Both the position numbers and the translations under genes were made by a program. From Desulfobacteraceae bacterium (GTDB taxonomy: Bacteria; Desulfobacterota; Desulfobacteria; Desulfobacterales; BuS5), in NCBI GenBank assembly GCA_030592105.1, contig JAUVKE010000195.1, forward strand, positions 1 to 5,329: a DNA stretch of 5,329 nt. The letters are read 5' to 3'. Positions 5,044-5,329 of this stretch are shown one piece after another. Below the pieces are notes generated by a model. The model had not been told where the DNA came from. It saw only the letters and a list, made by a program, of their open reading frames with translations, and did no database searches. Each line of letters begins with the position of its first letter. The first letter of the stretch is position 1.

Positions 5044-5257
5044 ATGCAACAACATGACCGGACATCACTGGTGATTATTAAACTTGACGAGATTATAAAA
5101 AGATTGATTTGTTATTCACTATTCAGGATTTAACATCAAGCCATCCGAGATTGGGGAAAGGCTAAATATAAGCCAATCAGCAGTGAGTCGTTCCTCCCTG
5201 AGAGATCAAAAGATTGAAAGAGAAAATCGGTTTGAATTGATTGAGCTAAACGCATAA
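5044..5257 (+). pseudogene. Frameshifted remnant of a RAYT-like transposase C-terminal HTH domain
   Basis: Two overlapping frames together look like one lost protein end. The first reads KLDEIIKRLICYS (5080-5118) and stops at TAA 5131. The second, shifted by one, is open from 5108 and reads GFNIKPSEIGERLNISQS, then AVSRSSLRDQKIERENRFEL, to TAA 5255-5257. RLICY followed by a gap and then EIGERLNISQSAVSR matches the layout at the C-terminus of many REP-associated tyrosine transposases in deltaproteobacteria, where an RSLxCYWAxxELG-like helix precedes a helix-turn-helix and a basic RGxKI tail. The switch between frames must fall at 5108-5131, and the joint is a few residues short, suggesting a small deletion. 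The catalytic HUH tyrosine domain is not found upstream in the window, so only the tail survives. The assignment is from memory of the family, not a search. Confidence 0.6.
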
Positions 5258-5267
5258 AATCATAGAC

Positions 5268-5295
5268 GTCCCTATTATGTCCCTATTATGTCCCT
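5268..5295. repeat. 11-bp tandem repeat GTCCCTATTAT beside the transposase remnant
   Basis: Two exact copies (5268-5278, 5279-5289) and a 6-bp partial third (GTCCCT, 5290-5295). It starts 10 nt after the stop of the remnant. RAYT genes are typically flanked by short repeated sequences, so this may be what is left of the element's end. It is too short and direct-abutting for a CRISPR array. Confidence 0.8.
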
Positions 5296-5310
5296 TTGTT
5301 TTTATGTATC

Positions 5311-5322
5311 CCCCTTTTGGGG
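5311..5322. repeat. Short GC hairpin CCCC-TTTT-GGGG near the right edge
   Basis: A perfect 4-bp G/C stem with a 4-nt loop, symmetric and readable on both strands. No T-run follows within the 7 bases left in the window on the plus strand. It may belong to the repeat-bearing end of the decayed element or to a gene outside the window. Confidence 0.35.
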
Positions 5323-5329
5323 CTCTTGG

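Noticed and set aside
5268..5295. CRISPR-like array
   Set aside because: The units abut directly, are 11 bp long and have no unique spacers.

Overview
The window carries the 3' part of a pyrimidine-biosynthesis gene followed by a looser, accessory-looking stretch. Base composition is moderately AT-rich, with strong purine-rich Shine-Dalgarno sites, so it is clearly bacterial. The combination of a PyrD of the 1B type, a rubrerythrin domain (typical of anaerobes and microaerophiles), an Rpn/YhgA-type protein with a DUF4351-like tail, and a remnant resembling the C-terminus of a REP-associated tyrosine transposase (RAYT) fits an anaerobic Desulfobacterota (deltaproteobacterial) genome best. That placement is an inference, not a measurement.

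Layout: (1) 1-815, plus strand: dihydroorotate dehydrogenase, class 1B, missing its N-terminus at the window edge. (2) 816-945: short convergent spacer with two weak terminator-like hairpins. (3) 946-2506, minus strand: three genes read right to left. These are vapB (AbrB-type antitoxin), vapC (PIN-domain toxin, overlapping vapB by 4 bp) and, 95 nt further on, a single reading frame joining a complete rubrerythrin diiron domain to a hotdog acyl-CoA thioesterase domain. (4) 2507-2979: divergent intergenic region with the likely vapBC operator and promoter on one side and an extended -10 promoter candidate for the rightward gene on the other. (5) 2980-3588, plus: beta-class glutathione S-transferase. 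(6) 3589-3932: non-coding, with a 10-bp inverted repeat. (7) 3933-4853, plus: Rpn/YhgA-like PD-(D/E)XK protein with an internal 12-bp tandem repeat. (8) 4854-5329: no intact gene. It holds short palindromes, a frameshifted remnant of a transposase C-terminal helix-turn-helix domain, and an 11-bp tandem repeat next to it.

The genes do not form one pathway. Only vapB and vapC are an obvious functional pair. The rubrerythrin-thioesterase fusion and the glutathione transferase could both relate to oxidative or electrophile stress, but nothing in the sequence links them directly. The most unusual items are the rubrerythrin-thioesterase fusion, in which a thioesterase sits where rubredoxin normally is, and a VapC whose third acidic active-site residue is Asn (N91) instead of Asp. 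I found no CRISPR array, tRNA, rRNA or convincing riboswitch.
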